Positions 16,135 to 24,200 of a stretch of DNA of 38,062 bases are shown in pieces. This DNA comes from Nocardioides sp. (GTDB taxonomy: Bacteria; Actinomycetota; Actinomycetes; Propionibacteriales; Nocardioidaceae). Both the position numbers and the translations under genes were made by a program. Positions within the stretch are counted from its first letter, which is position 1; each line of letters starts with the position of its first letter. Under the pieces are notes generated by a model. That model did not search any database. It saw nothing but the letters and a program-made list of their open reading frames with translations, and was not told where the DNA came from. Location: assembly GCF_029937575.1 (NCBI RefSeq), contig NZ_JAPYPS010000035.1, positions 1-38,062 on the forward strand, in the 5' to 3' direction.

Positions 16135-18009
16135 TCAGACCCGGAACCGGATCTTCTTCGCCGACTTCTTGAAGTTGGCGTCGCTCAGGTACGTCGCCTT
16201 GAGCTGGTACCGGCCGCTGGCGAGCCTGCGGACCTTGAGCCCGGCGGTGCCGCGACGCAGCGTGACCTTCTGCTTCAGGACCTTCGTGCCCTTCCTGCCC
16301 AGCTTCTTGATCACGACCTTGGCCTGGCCGGCGACCGTCGCGTGGGGCGAGACGACCTTGACCACCGCCTTGCCGGTCTTCCTCGGCTCGGGCGTGCGCT
16401 TGAGTCGGGGCTTGGTGGTCGTCTTCGCCTTGGCGACGGCCAGGGTGGTCGACGCGGAGCCCTCGGCGGTGAGGTCGTCACCGGAGTAGGTGACGGTGAG
16501 CGGGTAGGACCCGGCGTCGAGCGTGCCCAGCGTCACCACCGACGTCCCGTCGACGAGCTCCACGGTGTCGAGCGTCGTCTCGCCCTGCGTCACGACGACC
16601 GAGCCGGTCGCAGCCTCGGCCCCGGCGGTGACGCTGATCCCGAGCTGGGCCGACTCCCCGAAGCTGACCTTCGGCGCGACGAGCTCGAGCGTGGGCGTGG
16701 CCTTGGTGAAGGTGACAGGGGTGTAGGTCTCGTAGGCCGCGTTGACCGCGCCGCTTCCCGGGTAGGTGTAGAAGCCGTAGTTGACCAGGGCCTCGTCGGT
16801 GGCGATCTCGTCGATGGCGGTCTTGTCGACCGTCAGGGTCGTCGAGAAGGTGCCCTCAGGCGTGAGCTCGACCGCTGCGGGTGCGCCCCCGATGGTGCCC
16901 ATGTCCTCGGCGAGGACGGCCCAACGCTGGCTGGAGCTCTTGCGGGTGCTCGAGGGAGCGCCGGCCGAGGGACGCCACTCGTCGGCGAACTTGCCGAACA
17001 CGACGTACGTCCCGGCGGCCTTTCCGGCCAGCGGGGGTCGGGTGCCGGTGGCATCGGCCGGGTCGAAGCCGCTGCCCTCCACCGTCACCTCGTAGGAGCC
17101 GGACGGGAGGAAGTCGGTCTGCTCGACGCTGACGGTCGAGGCCAGTCCGAGGTCGACGTCGACGGGCAGCGGCGGCTTGTTGTCCTGCTTGCCCGCGCAC
17201 CCGGTGGAGTAGAAGTGGGGCCGGACCGACTCGGGGATCGCGGTGACGAGCTCCTGGGGCCAGGCGCCCCACCAGCCGGTGGCACCGTCGTCGGTGCTGC
17301 AGCTGCGCGTCTGCTCGGACCCGCTGGCGACCTCGACCTCGACGCCCTGGTAGTCGGGCGTGTAGCGGAAGCTGTCGCTGCCGATCCGGTCGCCGGACTC
17401 GGCATCGAAGGTCATCATCGTGAGTCGGCCGAGGTCGACCGCGGGGGTCGGCTGGCCGAGCATGTCCTGACCCTCGCCGATGGTGACGTCCATCGTGAGG
17501 CTCCCGGAGCCGTCCTCGGCGATACTCAGGGCCGGGTCGGAGTAGACCTCGTTGGGGGCGCCGAACGTCGTGGGATAGGCATTGACCGTGTACGACCCGG
17601 TCCAGGTCAGCGTCGCCGCTCCGGTCTCGGGGTCGGCGCTGCCGCTCCCGCCGGCGAACTGCACGACGTTGGGGGTGTCCTGGGGCTCGCTGGGTGACAT
17701 CGAGGTGGCTGGGATCGGCTCGACGACGTACTGCGTCTGGTCGCCGTCGGACACGGTGCCCTCGAGGAGAGTCGCGTCACCGGCCAGGTCCTTGATGACC
17801 CAGGGGCCGAAGATGCCGTCCTGGGCGTAGCCGCTGATCCCCCACGTGAAGGTGGCGGCCGACACGTCGGCGACGTCGGCGGCGACTCGTGGGATTGCGG
17901 GGGTCGCAGCCGGGGCCGCCATCGCGGTGCTGGCGACCATGGTGAGGCCGGTCGCGGCGAGGGCGAGCCCGGTCAGGGCGCCGGCGCCCCGGCGCAGAGG
18001 GATTCTCAT
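16135..18009 (-). CDS. Exported HtaA-domain heme-binding protein with Ig-like repeats
   Basis: A 624-residue secreted protein. The signal peptide ends at ASTAMAAPA (about 33). Residues about 45-235 (FTWGISGYAQDGIFGPW to FRYTPDYQGVEVEV) look like an HtaA heme-binding domain of the corynebacterial type. Residues about 330-460 form a separate module: VEGSGFDPAD, GTYVVFGKFADEWRPS, GFYTYPGSG, ETYTPVTF. Then come a bacterial Ig-like domain (LELVAPKVSFGESAQLGIS to LTVTYSGDDL) and a Lys/Arg-rich beta tail. Unlike its two neighbours it has no C-terminal membrane segment or sorting signal. AAAGGA precedes the ATG, which overlaps the previous stop by 4 bases. A role in capturing heme outside the membrane is inferred from the operon. 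Confidence 0.85.
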   Translation of the reverse strand: MRIPLRRGAGALTGLALAATGLTMVASTAMAAPAATPAIPRVAADVADVSAATFTWGISGYAQDGIFGPWVIKDLAGDATLLEGTVSDGDQTQYVVEPIPATSMSPSEPQDTPNVVQFAGGSGSADPETGAATLTWTGSYTVNAYPTTFGAPNEVYSDPALSIAEDGSGSLTMDVTIGEGQDMLGQPTPAVDLGRLTMMTFDAESGDRIGSDSFRYTPDYQGVEVEVASGSEQTRSCSTDDGATGWWGAWPQELVTAIPESVRPHFYSTGCAGKQDNKPPLPVDVDLGLASTVSVEQTDFLPSGSYEVTVEGSGFDPADATGTRPPLAGKAAGTYVVFGKFADEWRPSAGAPSSTRKSSSQRWAVLAEDMGTIGGAPAAVELTPEGTFSTTLTVDKTAIDEIATDEALVNYGFYTYPGSGAVNAAYETYTPVTFTKATPTLELVAPKVSFGESAQLGISVTAGAEAATGSVVVTQGETTLDTVELVDGTSVVTLGTLDAGSYPLTVTYSGDDLTAEGSASTTLAVAKAKTTTKPRLKRTPEPRKTGKAVVKVVSPHATVAGQAKVVIKKLGRKGTKVLKQKVTLRRGTAGLKVRRLASGRYQLKATYLSDANFKKSAKKIRFRV

Positions 18010-19277
18010 GGTGTTCCTTTCGCTCGGATCGTGAGCAGGGTGAGCGCCACTGCGCCGAGCAGCAGCATGGAGCCGCCCCACCAGGTCCAGGTGGGTGCGG
18101 ACAGCGGACCGACCTGGCCGGGAGAGGCGGTCTGGTCGGACGAGGTGGGGGCCGCGAGGAGGGCGAGCGGTGCGGCCGCGGGCAGCGACGGGACGACGGG
18201 GGCGTCGGCGACCGGTGGAGCCGTGCTCGGCCCGGGGGCGGCCGCGGGAGCCGGGGTCTGCGGGGCCGGGACCGGCGCCGGACCCGGGGTTGGGGGCGGG
18301 GTCGGGTTGACCGGCGTCGTCGGCTGCGGGACGGGGGTGGGCGTCACCTGGGGCGTCGGGGTCGGGACGGCCGCGGCCGCGTCGTAGCTGATCGTGATCG
18401 GGTGCGGCACCTTGTGGGGATCGGCGCTGCCGCCCGAGGAGTACCAGAAGGACGACGACCCGACCCGGTCCATGTAGGTCAGGAACGATGCCGGGAAGGC
18501 TCCCCAGTCCTGGCCGCTGCGCACCTGCGCTGCACCCTCACCCGTGTAGCGAACGCCGCGGTAGGCGGGCTGGGCGGTGAAGCCTGCGGGCGAGTCCACG
18601 CTCGCCTCGGGGAGGTCGGCCAGCACGACCCGCTCGGGCGGCACGGCCGCCCACGTGTCCGGGTCGTCGCGGTCGGCTGCGAAGCCCGACACCGTCGCGA
18701 GCAGCTGGGTGGCCTCGCCGGCGCTGCTCAGCGTGATGTCGGAGAGGGTGAAGAACGTGAAGCCCGAGTAGTAGACGACCGAGAACGAGCCCGGCCAGGT
18801 GATGTCCGCGGTGCCGGTGTCCGGATTGACGGCGCCCGTGCCCTGCCTCAGCACGATCCGGTGGCCCGAGAACGGGCCGGCGGTGCTGGTCAGCGCGGAG
18901 CCGTCGGCGGCCGTGCCGAGGCCGGCGAACGTGGCCGGGGCCCAGGAACCGTCCGTGCCGCGCTTCTCCAGGGAGACGGAGCCGCGCCGTGCCCGCCAGG
19001 CCCGGGTCGCGGTGCCACGCCACACGCCGGGCGCCACGATGCTCTGTCCGCCCCGGCCCGGATCCGGGACGGCTCCGGCAGACATGAAGTTGAACGTCCC
19101 GGGGGCGAAGGCCTTGTTGTTGCTCTCGTCGTTGAGTCCCCACGTCAGGACGGCGTCGTCGACGACGAGGTCGTCAGGGGCCGCGGCGCCCACCTCGTCG
19201 GCGGTGGCCGTCCACGTGGGGAGGCACGTCACGACGAGCACGCCGAGTAGGAGCGCGAGTGCGCGGGTGCGCTTCAT
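18006..19277 (-). CDS. Membrane-anchored HtaA-like heme-uptake protein
   Basis: A 423-residue exported protein. The signal peptide covers about residues 1-27. An HtaA-like domain spans about 35-300: LTWGLNDESNNKAF at the start, ADITWPGSFSVVYYSGF and FFTLSDITL in the centre, and a second conserved part with DWGAFPASFLTYMDRVG. A Pro/Thr/Ala-rich stretch of about 80 residues (about 308-385) should span the cell wall. The protein ends in a transmembrane helix followed by RAKG. The layout fits a surface receptor handing heme to HmuT. It overlaps both neighbours by 4 bases. The HtaA call is by pattern only. Confidence 0.82.
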   Translation of the reverse strand: MKRTRALALLLGVLVVTCLPTWTATADEVGAAAPDDLVVDDAVLTWGLNDESNNKAFAPGTFNFMSAGAVPDPGRGGQSIVAPGVWRGTATRAWRARRGSVSLEKRGTDGSWAPATFAGLGTAADGSALTSTAGPFSGHRIVLRQGTGAVNPDTGTADITWPGSFSVVYYSGFTFFTLSDITLSSAGEATQLLATVSGFAADRDDPDTWAAVPPERVVLADLPEASVDSPAGFTAQPAYRGVRYTGEGAAQVRSGQDWGAFPASFLTYMDRVGSSSFWYSSGGSADPHKVPHPITISYDAAAAVPTPTPQVTPTPVPQPTTPVNPTPPPTPGPAPVPAPQTPAPAAAPGPSTAPPVADAPVVPSLPAAAPLALLAAPTSSDQTASPGQVGPLSAPTWTWWGGSMLLLGAVALTLLTIRAKGTP

Positions 19278-20440
19278 GCGACCCCCGCCGCAGATGTGTG
19301 CCGACGACGGCGCGCGAGCAGCACGCCGTACCGCAGCGCGGCGACGGCGAAGACGGCCGCCGCGACCGCGAGGAAGACGGCGCCCGGGGTCTCGGCCCAC
19401 GAACCGGCCACCCCGTTGTCGGCCGCCGAGGTCGCGGAGGTCGGGGCGACGTCGGGATCGGTGACCGCAGCGAAGCGTTGGGTGATCTCGGTGCCCGACA
19501 CCGCACCGGTCAGACGCAGCTCATGGGTCCCGGCCGTGAGGTCCGTGGGGAGCTGGAGAGCGGAGGCCACCTCGCCCGACGCTCCGGCAGTCAGCGGACC
19601 GACGGCCGCGCGTCCGTCGTCGAGGACGGCCACGACCTGCTCCCCGGCGTCGAAGCCCCGGGCCGTGAAGGCCAGGGCGTGGCCTGGTACGGCGGTCGCC
19701 CGGTCGACCTCGAGCAGGGGCGCGCTGGTGCGCTGCGCGGGTGTCCGGGTCCGCTTGCGGGAGGTGGTCTCGGGGGTGGCCTCGGGGGCTGCGACGCCGG
19801 TGGGGGACGCCTCGGGGGAGTCGGTCGGGCTGGGGGCGGCCGGTGCGGAGGTGAACACCTCGCCGAAGGAGACCGGTGTGAACGACTCGTTGCGCGCGTT
19901 GGCGACCCCGTGCGCGCCGATCGTGATGACGCCGCACCGGACCTCTCGGCAGTCGACCCGGGCGACCTTCCCGGCCCGGTCGACGCTCTCGAAGACCGGG
20001 CCGGGCACGGTCAGCTCGACGCTGAAGCCGCCGGAGGCCGAGAGCACGCCGTTGGCCTCGCTGGCGGTCGCGCCGCCGGGGAAGGCCAGGAATCGCAGGT
20101 AGCCGGCGCTGGCGGCGACGTCCTCGCTGTCGGGGATGTACTGGTAGTCCTGCCCGGTGAGTCCGCCGCGGGACGGGCGCCAGGATCCGCCGGCCGGGTC
20201 GCGGACCCTTCCGAACATGACGTACACGCCGCCGAAGCCACCCTGGACCGCCTGGAAGCCGGAGCCGCGGACGGTCAGCTCGGTGCGGTAGCGGACGTCG
20301 GCCTGAGCCGTGCCCCTGTCGTTGGCGACCGTGACCCGGCCGTCGGCATGGGCCGGAGCAGCCAGGAGCGGGGTCCACAGGGCGCCGAGCAGTCCGGTGA
20401 TCGCCAGGACGCGCCGGGACCGTGGCCGGCTGGTGGTCAT
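19274..20440 (-). CDS. Membrane-anchored heme-locus surface protein, uncharacterised module
   Basis: A 388-residue exported protein (signal peptide about 1-32, PAHA end). Residues about 33-190 lack an obvious HtaA domain but resemble the middle module of the 624-residue neighbour: VRGSGFQAVQG, GVYVMFGRV, WRPSRGG, FSVELTVPG, ITIGAHGVANARNESFTPVSF. A pair of cysteines (DCREVRCG) may form a disulfide. A Pro/Ser/Thr linker follows, then an Ig-like domain (LLEVDRATAVPGHALAFTARGF), a C-terminal membrane helix and an RRRR stop-transfer tail. The ATG overlaps the hmuV stop by 4 bases. Heme-related function is inferred only from the operon. Confidence 0.82.
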   Translation of the reverse strand: MTTSRPRSRRVLAITGLLGALWTPLLAAPAHADGRVTVANDRGTAQADVRYRTELTVRGSGFQAVQGGFGGVYVMFGRVRDPAGGSWRPSRGGLTGQDYQYIPDSEDVAASAGYLRFLAFPGGATASEANGVLSASGGFSVELTVPGPVFESVDRAGKVARVDCREVRCGVITIGAHGVANARNESFTPVSFGEVFTSAPAAPSPTDSPEASPTGVAAPEATPETTSRKRTRTPAQRTSAPLLEVDRATAVPGHALAFTARGFDAGEQVVAVLDDGRAAVGPLTAGASGEVASALQLPTDLTAGTHELRLTGAVSGTEITQRFAAVTDPDVAPTSATSAADNGVAGSWAETPGAVFLAVAAAVFAVAALRYGVLLARRRRHTSAAGVA

Positions 20441-21228
20441 GGCGCGATCCTCCGACGAGACATCCGGTCGGCGAGCACGAGCAGCTCGCCGGTGACGGGG
20501 TGGGCGACGACGTCGATGGGGTGGGCGTAGACCTCGCTGAGGAGGGCCGGCTCGAGGACCTCGGTCGGCGGACCGTCGGCAGCCACGACGCCGCGGTGCA
20601 GCAGTGCCACCCGGTCCGACCAGGCCGCGGCCAGGCTGAGGTCGTGGAGGACCACGACGACGGCGGCGCCGTCGTCGGCGCGTCTGCGGGCGCGCTCGAG
20701 CACGGCTTCCTGGTGCCCGATGTCGAGCGCTGCCGTGGGCTCGTCGAGGAGGAGGACATCGGTGGCCTGGGCCAGGACCCGCGCGAACGACGTGCGCCCC
20801 TTCTCGCCGCCGGAGAGGAGACCGAAGGGGCGGTGGGACAGGTGCGTCACGGCGGTGGTGTCCATCGCGTCGGCGACCAGCAGGTCGTCGAGGTCCTCCT
20901 CGGGTCGGTTGCGCCAGGGGGAGCGGCCCATCCGGACCACCTCGCCGACCGGGAAGGGGAAGGCCACGACGTGCTCCTGCGTCAGCACGGCGCGCTCGCG
21001 GGCCAGGTCGCGCAGCCGCCACTCGGAGAGGGGACGTCCGAGCACTCGGACCTCGCCGTGCGTGGCGGTGACGTCGCCCGCCAGCACGCCCAGCAGCGTG
21101 GACTTGCCGGCCCCGTTGGGGCCGACGAGAGCGAGGACCTCGCCGTGGCGCACGTCGAGGTCGACTCCGGAGAGCACGGCGGTCGGGCCGTAGCGCACCA
21201 CGATGCCTCGAGCCTGCAGCGCGTTCAC
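20437..21228 (-). CDS. hmuV: Heme ABC transporter ATP-binding protein
   Basis: A 263-residue ABC ATPase of the iron-chelate/heme class. Walker A GPNGAGKST (about 36-44), Q-loop LTQEHVVAFPFPVGEVVRMGR (quoted core AFPFPVGEVV, characteristic of HmuV), signature LLSGGEKGR (about 137), Walker B VLLLDEPTAALD, H-loop LHDLS. The signature has GEKGR where GEQQR is commoner. The start is a GTG overlapping the permease stop (GTGA). It powers the HmuU permease and is followed without a gap by the three surface-protein genes. Confidence 0.95.
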   Translation of the reverse strand: MNALQARGIVVRYGPTAVLSGVDLDVRHGEVLALVGPNGAGKSTLLGVLAGDVTATHGEVRVLGRPLSEWRLRDLARERAVLTQEHVVAFPFPVGEVVRMGRSPWRNRPEEDLDDLLVADAMDTTAVTHLSHRPFGLLSGGEKGRTSFARVLAQATDVLLLDEPTAALDIGHQEAVLERARRRADDGAAVVVVLHDLSLAAAWSDRVALLHRGVVAADGPPTEVLEPALLSEVYAHPIDVVAHPVTGELLVLADRMSRRRIAP

Positions 21229-22325
21229 GACCAGCCTCCGGCCGTACGGCGGGTCCGGCGCAGGAGCCAGAAGAAGAAGGGGCCACCGACCAACGAGGTG
21301 AGCATCCCGATGGGCAGGTCGGCGTAGGCCACGAGCGTCCGGGCGCCCAGGTCGGCGATCACGAGCACCAGCGCACCGGCCAGCATCGAGGCCGGCAGGA
21401 GGATCCGGTGGCCCGGGCCGGTGACCATCCGGACCAGGTGGGGCACGACGAGGCCGACGAAGGCGACGATCCCGCAGAAGCTGACGGCCGCAGCGGTCAG
21501 CAGCGCGACGACCACGACGAGGAGGATGCGCAGCCTCTCGACGTGGACGCCGAGGTGCCTGGCCTGGCGCTCACCGAGGGCGAGGAGGTCGAGGCTACGA
21601 GCGCTGAGGAGCGACGCGACGATCCCCACGGCCACCAGCGGTGCGACGACGCCGACGTACTGCCAGCGGCTGCCGTTGAGGCTGCCGAGCTGCCAGAAGA
21701 CGATCTGCTCGCGAGCCTGCGTGTCGCCGAGGAACATCAGCATGCCCAGGCCTGCGGCGGCGACGGCGTTGACCGCAATGCCCGTCAGGACGAGCGTCAC
21801 GACCTCGGTGCGACCGTCTGCCCGGGAGAGGCCGTAGACCGCGAGCGTCGTGACGAGTCCGCCGACGAACGCACAGACCGCGATGGTCCACGTGCCGGCG
21901 AAGGTGAGACCGAAGACGATCGACGATGCCGCGGCCACCGCGGCACCCGACGAGACTCCGACGATGCTGGGCTCGGCAAGGGGATTGCCGAAGACCCCTT
22001 GCATCACGGCTCCGGCCACGGCCAGGGCAGCGCCGACGAGCATCGCCATCACGACGCGAGGGAAGCGGATCGTCCACAGCGTGACGTCCCCGCGTGGGTG
22101 GGCCGGCAGGGGACCGATGTCGAGGCCCACCCGGTGGAAGACCGATCCCGCCACCTCGGGCAAGGGGACGGCCAGCTGACCGGACCCGGCGGCAGCGAGT
22201 GCCGAGACGAGCAGTGCCCCCGCGAGAAGCGCGAGGAGTGCCGTGGCCCGGGCTCTCCGCGGCGCGTCGGTCGGCGCCGGGCGGGCCGACACCGGGGTCG
22301 GGGACGTGGGGGAGACGATGGCCAT
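21225..22325 (-). CDS. hmuU: Heme ABC transporter permease
   Basis: A 366-residue FecCD-family permease with about ten membrane helices. Typical landmarks are TLWTIRFPRVVMAMLVGAALA, GAVMQGVFGNPLAEPSIVGVSSGA, and the coupling segment FVGLVVPHLVRMVTGPGHR followed by LPASMLAGALVLVIADLGAR (quoted in parts). The N-terminal 28 residues are a Pro/Thr/Ala-rich cytoplasmic extension. It begins 3 bases after the hmuT stop and ends inside the hmuV start, so the three are translated together. It moves heme across the cytoplasmic membrane. Confidence 0.95.
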   Translation of the reverse strand: MAIVSPTSPTPVSARPAPTDAPRRARATALLALLAGALLVSALAAAGSGQLAVPLPEVAGSVFHRVGLDIGPLPAHPRGDVTLWTIRFPRVVMAMLVGAALAVAGAVMQGVFGNPLAEPSIVGVSSGAAVAAASSIVFGLTFAGTWTIAVCAFVGGLVTTLAVYGLSRADGRTEVVTLVLTGIAVNAVAAAGLGMLMFLGDTQAREQIVFWQLGSLNGSRWQYVGVVAPLVAVGIVASLLSARSLDLLALGERQARHLGVHVERLRILLVVVVALLTAAAVSFCGIVAFVGLVVPHLVRMVTGPGHRILLPASMLAGALVLVIADLGARTLVAYADLPIGMLTSLVGGPFFFWLLRRTRRTAGGWS

Positions 22326-22328
22326 GGC

Positions 22329-23435
22329 TCAGTCGGTGGTCAGCGCGTCGGGGGCGTAGAGCGCGACTGCGAGCGCGTTGAGGACGGCGGCGGTCCGGGG
22401 CCCGAAGCTCAGGATCTGGTCGTCGTCCATCGCGACGATGCGCTGCTGCTCCCCGGCGGGCGTGCTGGCGAGCGCGGGGAACTGCTCCAGCAGTCCGTCG
22501 ACGCCGCCGACCGACTCCAGTCCTCTGCTCATCATCAGGACGACGTCGGGCTGGGCAGCCACGAGGCCCTCGTCGTTGACGGGCTTCATGCCGTCCCAGC
22601 CGATCTCCTCGGCGACGTCGTAGCCGCCGGCGGCCTCGATGAGGGAGTCGGCCCCGGAGTCCTCTCCGAACATGTAGTAGACCCCGGCCTGCCCGCGCAC
22701 GTAGAGGAAGATCGTGCGCAGACGACCGCTCAGGTCTGCCGGAGCCACTGCGGCGATCTGCTCCTGCGCCACGCTCGTCTCCTGCTCGAGGCGCTGCGCG
22801 AGCTGGGCTCCCGCCTCGGGAACGCCGAGCGCGTCGGCGACCTCCTGGGTGAGACTGCTGAGGTTGTCCAGGCCCCGGTGGGAGTCGGTGATGACCACCG
22901 GGACGCCGGCGTCACGCAGCTGGAGGAGGACGTCGAACGGGCCCAGCGAGGTGTCGCTCAGCACCACGGTCGGGTCCAGGGCCAAGATCGCCTCCGCGCT
23001 CAGCTCGTGACCGTTCTGGGTCACGACCGGCTGGTCGGAGATCTCGTGGAACGTCGACGAGACGTCGCGACCCACGACGTTGTCGCCCAGTCCGAGCTCG
23101 AAGACGGTCCGGGCCAAGGTGCCGTAGATGTCCAGCGCCACGATCCGGCTGGTGTCGCGGACGGTGACCTCGGTGCCCTGGGCATCGGTCACGGTGGCGG
23201 GGAGCTGGGGCTCGGGGGAGTCGACGACCGGGCGGATGGTCGGGTCGGGCAGGTCGATGTCGACCGCTCCGGTCCAGGTGCGGGGGTCCGCCAACGGGGT
23301 CACGTCGGCCAGCGACGGGACAGTGGTGGGCTCCGAGCTGCTTGCGGCGCTGGTCTGCGAGCGGTCGACCACGGGGCCGCAGGCGGTGACGACGAGGGCC
23401 ACGGCGGCGATGCAGCTGACACGGATCGGGAACAC
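22329..23435 (-). CDS. hmuT: Heme-binding lipoprotein of the ABC transporter
   Basis: A 368-residue lipoprotein: lipobox VTAC with Cys19, then a Ser/Thr-rich linker. The FecB/HmuT binding fold starts with RIVALDIYGTLARTVFELGLG. Typical segments are HELSAEAILALDPTVVLSD, the tyrosine-rich YVRGQAGVYYMFGEDSGADSLIEAAGG and NDEGLVAAQPDVVLMMSRG. Candidate heme ligands are the Tyr pair in VYYMF and His near FHEIS; this is inference from HmuT proteins in corynebacteria. The GTG start at 23435 has only a weak ribosome-binding site. Two iron boxes lie 27-65 bases upstream, so it is the head of an iron-repressed operon. Confidence 0.94.
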   Translation of the reverse strand: MFPIRVSCIAAVALVVTACGPVVDRSQTSAASSSEPTTVPSLADVTPLADPRTWTGAVDIDLPDPTIRPVVDSPEPQLPATVTDAQGTEVTVRDTSRIVALDIYGTLARTVFELGLGDNVVGRDVSSTFHEISDQPVVTQNGHELSAEAILALDPTVVLSDTSLGPFDVLLQLRDAGVPVVITDSHRGLDNLSSLTQEVADALGVPEAGAQLAQRLEQETSVAQEQIAAVAPADLSGRLRTIFLYVRGQAGVYYMFGEDSGADSLIEAAGGYDVAEEIGWDGMKPVNDEGLVAAQPDVVLMMSRGLESVGGVDGLLEQFPALASTPAGEQQRIVAMDDDQILSFGPRTAAVLNALAVALYAPDALTTD

Positions 23436-23461
23436 GGGTCTCGACTCTCACGACGATTGCT

Positions 23462-23500
23462 TTAGGGAAGGCTTACCATAATTAAGTAAGGCTTACCTAA
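23462..23500 (-). promoter_or_regulatory. Two adjacent DtxR/IdeR iron boxes before hmuT
   Basis: Box 1 TTAGGGAAGGCTTACCATA (23462-23480) matches the consensus TWAGGTWAGSCTWACCTWA at 17 of 19 positions. Box 2 TTAAGTAAGGCTTACCTAA (23482-23500) matches at 18 of 19. Their centres are 20 bp apart. They flank an AT-rich TATGGT candidate -10 on the minus strand, so bound regulator should block hmuT transcription when iron is plentiful. Confidence 0.85.
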
Positions 23501-23567
23501 AGCATTCGGCTCGAGGCGTGAGACGGACACCGTTCGGCCGGACGGCTCGAGCGGGCGATGGCCCGGG

Positions 23568-24200
23568 TCAGGCGGGAGGTGCGGTGAGCATCCCGACCAC
23601 CATCGCCACGAGGTTGCGAGCGAAGGGATCGGTGTCGAGCTGGGCGCGTCCTGGCGTCGAGCGGTCCCCTGCCCGACTGCGATCGGCGATGGCACGGAGC
23701 ACGAAGGCGGTGACCAGGGAGAGTCGCTCGGAGCGCACGTCGTCGGGCATCGGCGGGACCCGCTGCTCGAGCAGGCCGTAGACCTCGTAGCCCCCGAGCC
23801 GCTCGAGCGCGTGCAGGACCTCGGGATCCATCGCGTCGGGATCTTCCTCGACGAGCTCGCCGAGGATCATCAGGTAGCAGCGCCCCTGCCCACCCAGCTC
23901 GGCGAGCTCCACCGCGGGCAGCACGAGCGCTCGGACCACGGAGACCAGGTCCTCGGCCGGCTGTGCCTGAGCGATCGCGAGGAGCTCTCGCTCGCGGGTC
24001 GCCAACAGGTCCAGGTGCTGCTCGAGGACGGCGACGAGCATCCCGGTGCGCGAGCCGAAGTGGTAGTGGACGGCGCCACGGTTGCGCTGGCCGGCCTGAC
24101 GGGTGATCTCCAGCAGGGACGCCGTGTGCACCCCGTCCTCGGCGAAACCGCGGGTGGCGGCCTCGACCAACCGCTGGCGCGTGTCGTCCGCGGGGCCCAT
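23568..24200 (-). CDS. TetR family transcriptional regulator
   Basis: A 210-residue regulator. The N-terminal helix-turn-helix (about residues 8-55) reads RQRLVEAATRGFAEDGVHTASLLEI, then GAVHYHFGSRTGMLVAVLEQH, the classic TetR recognition region (quoted in parts). The all-helical C-terminal ligand and dimer domain has no recognised ligand motif. The ATG overlaps the stop of the purine nucleoside phosphorylase gene by 4 bases (ATGA), so the two are cotranscribed and translationally coupled. This is an unusual pairing and suggests a purine-related or autoregulatory role; ligand unknown. Confidence 0.93.
   Translation of the reverse strand: MGPADDTRQRLVEAATRGFAEDGVHTASLLEITRQAGQRNRGAVHYHFGSRTGMLVAVLEQHLDLLATRERELLAIAQAQPAEDLVSVVRALVLPAVELAELGGQGRCYLMILGELVEEDPDAMDPEVLHALERLGGYEVYGLLEQRVPPMPDDVRSERLSLVTAFVLRAIADRSRAGDRSTPGRAQLDTDPFARNLVAMVVGMLTAPPA

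Noticed and set aside
21408..23465. A 685-codon plus-strand frame opposite hmuU and hmuT
   Set aside because: Amino-acid composition is that of an antisense GC-rich frame; the heme genes explain the region.
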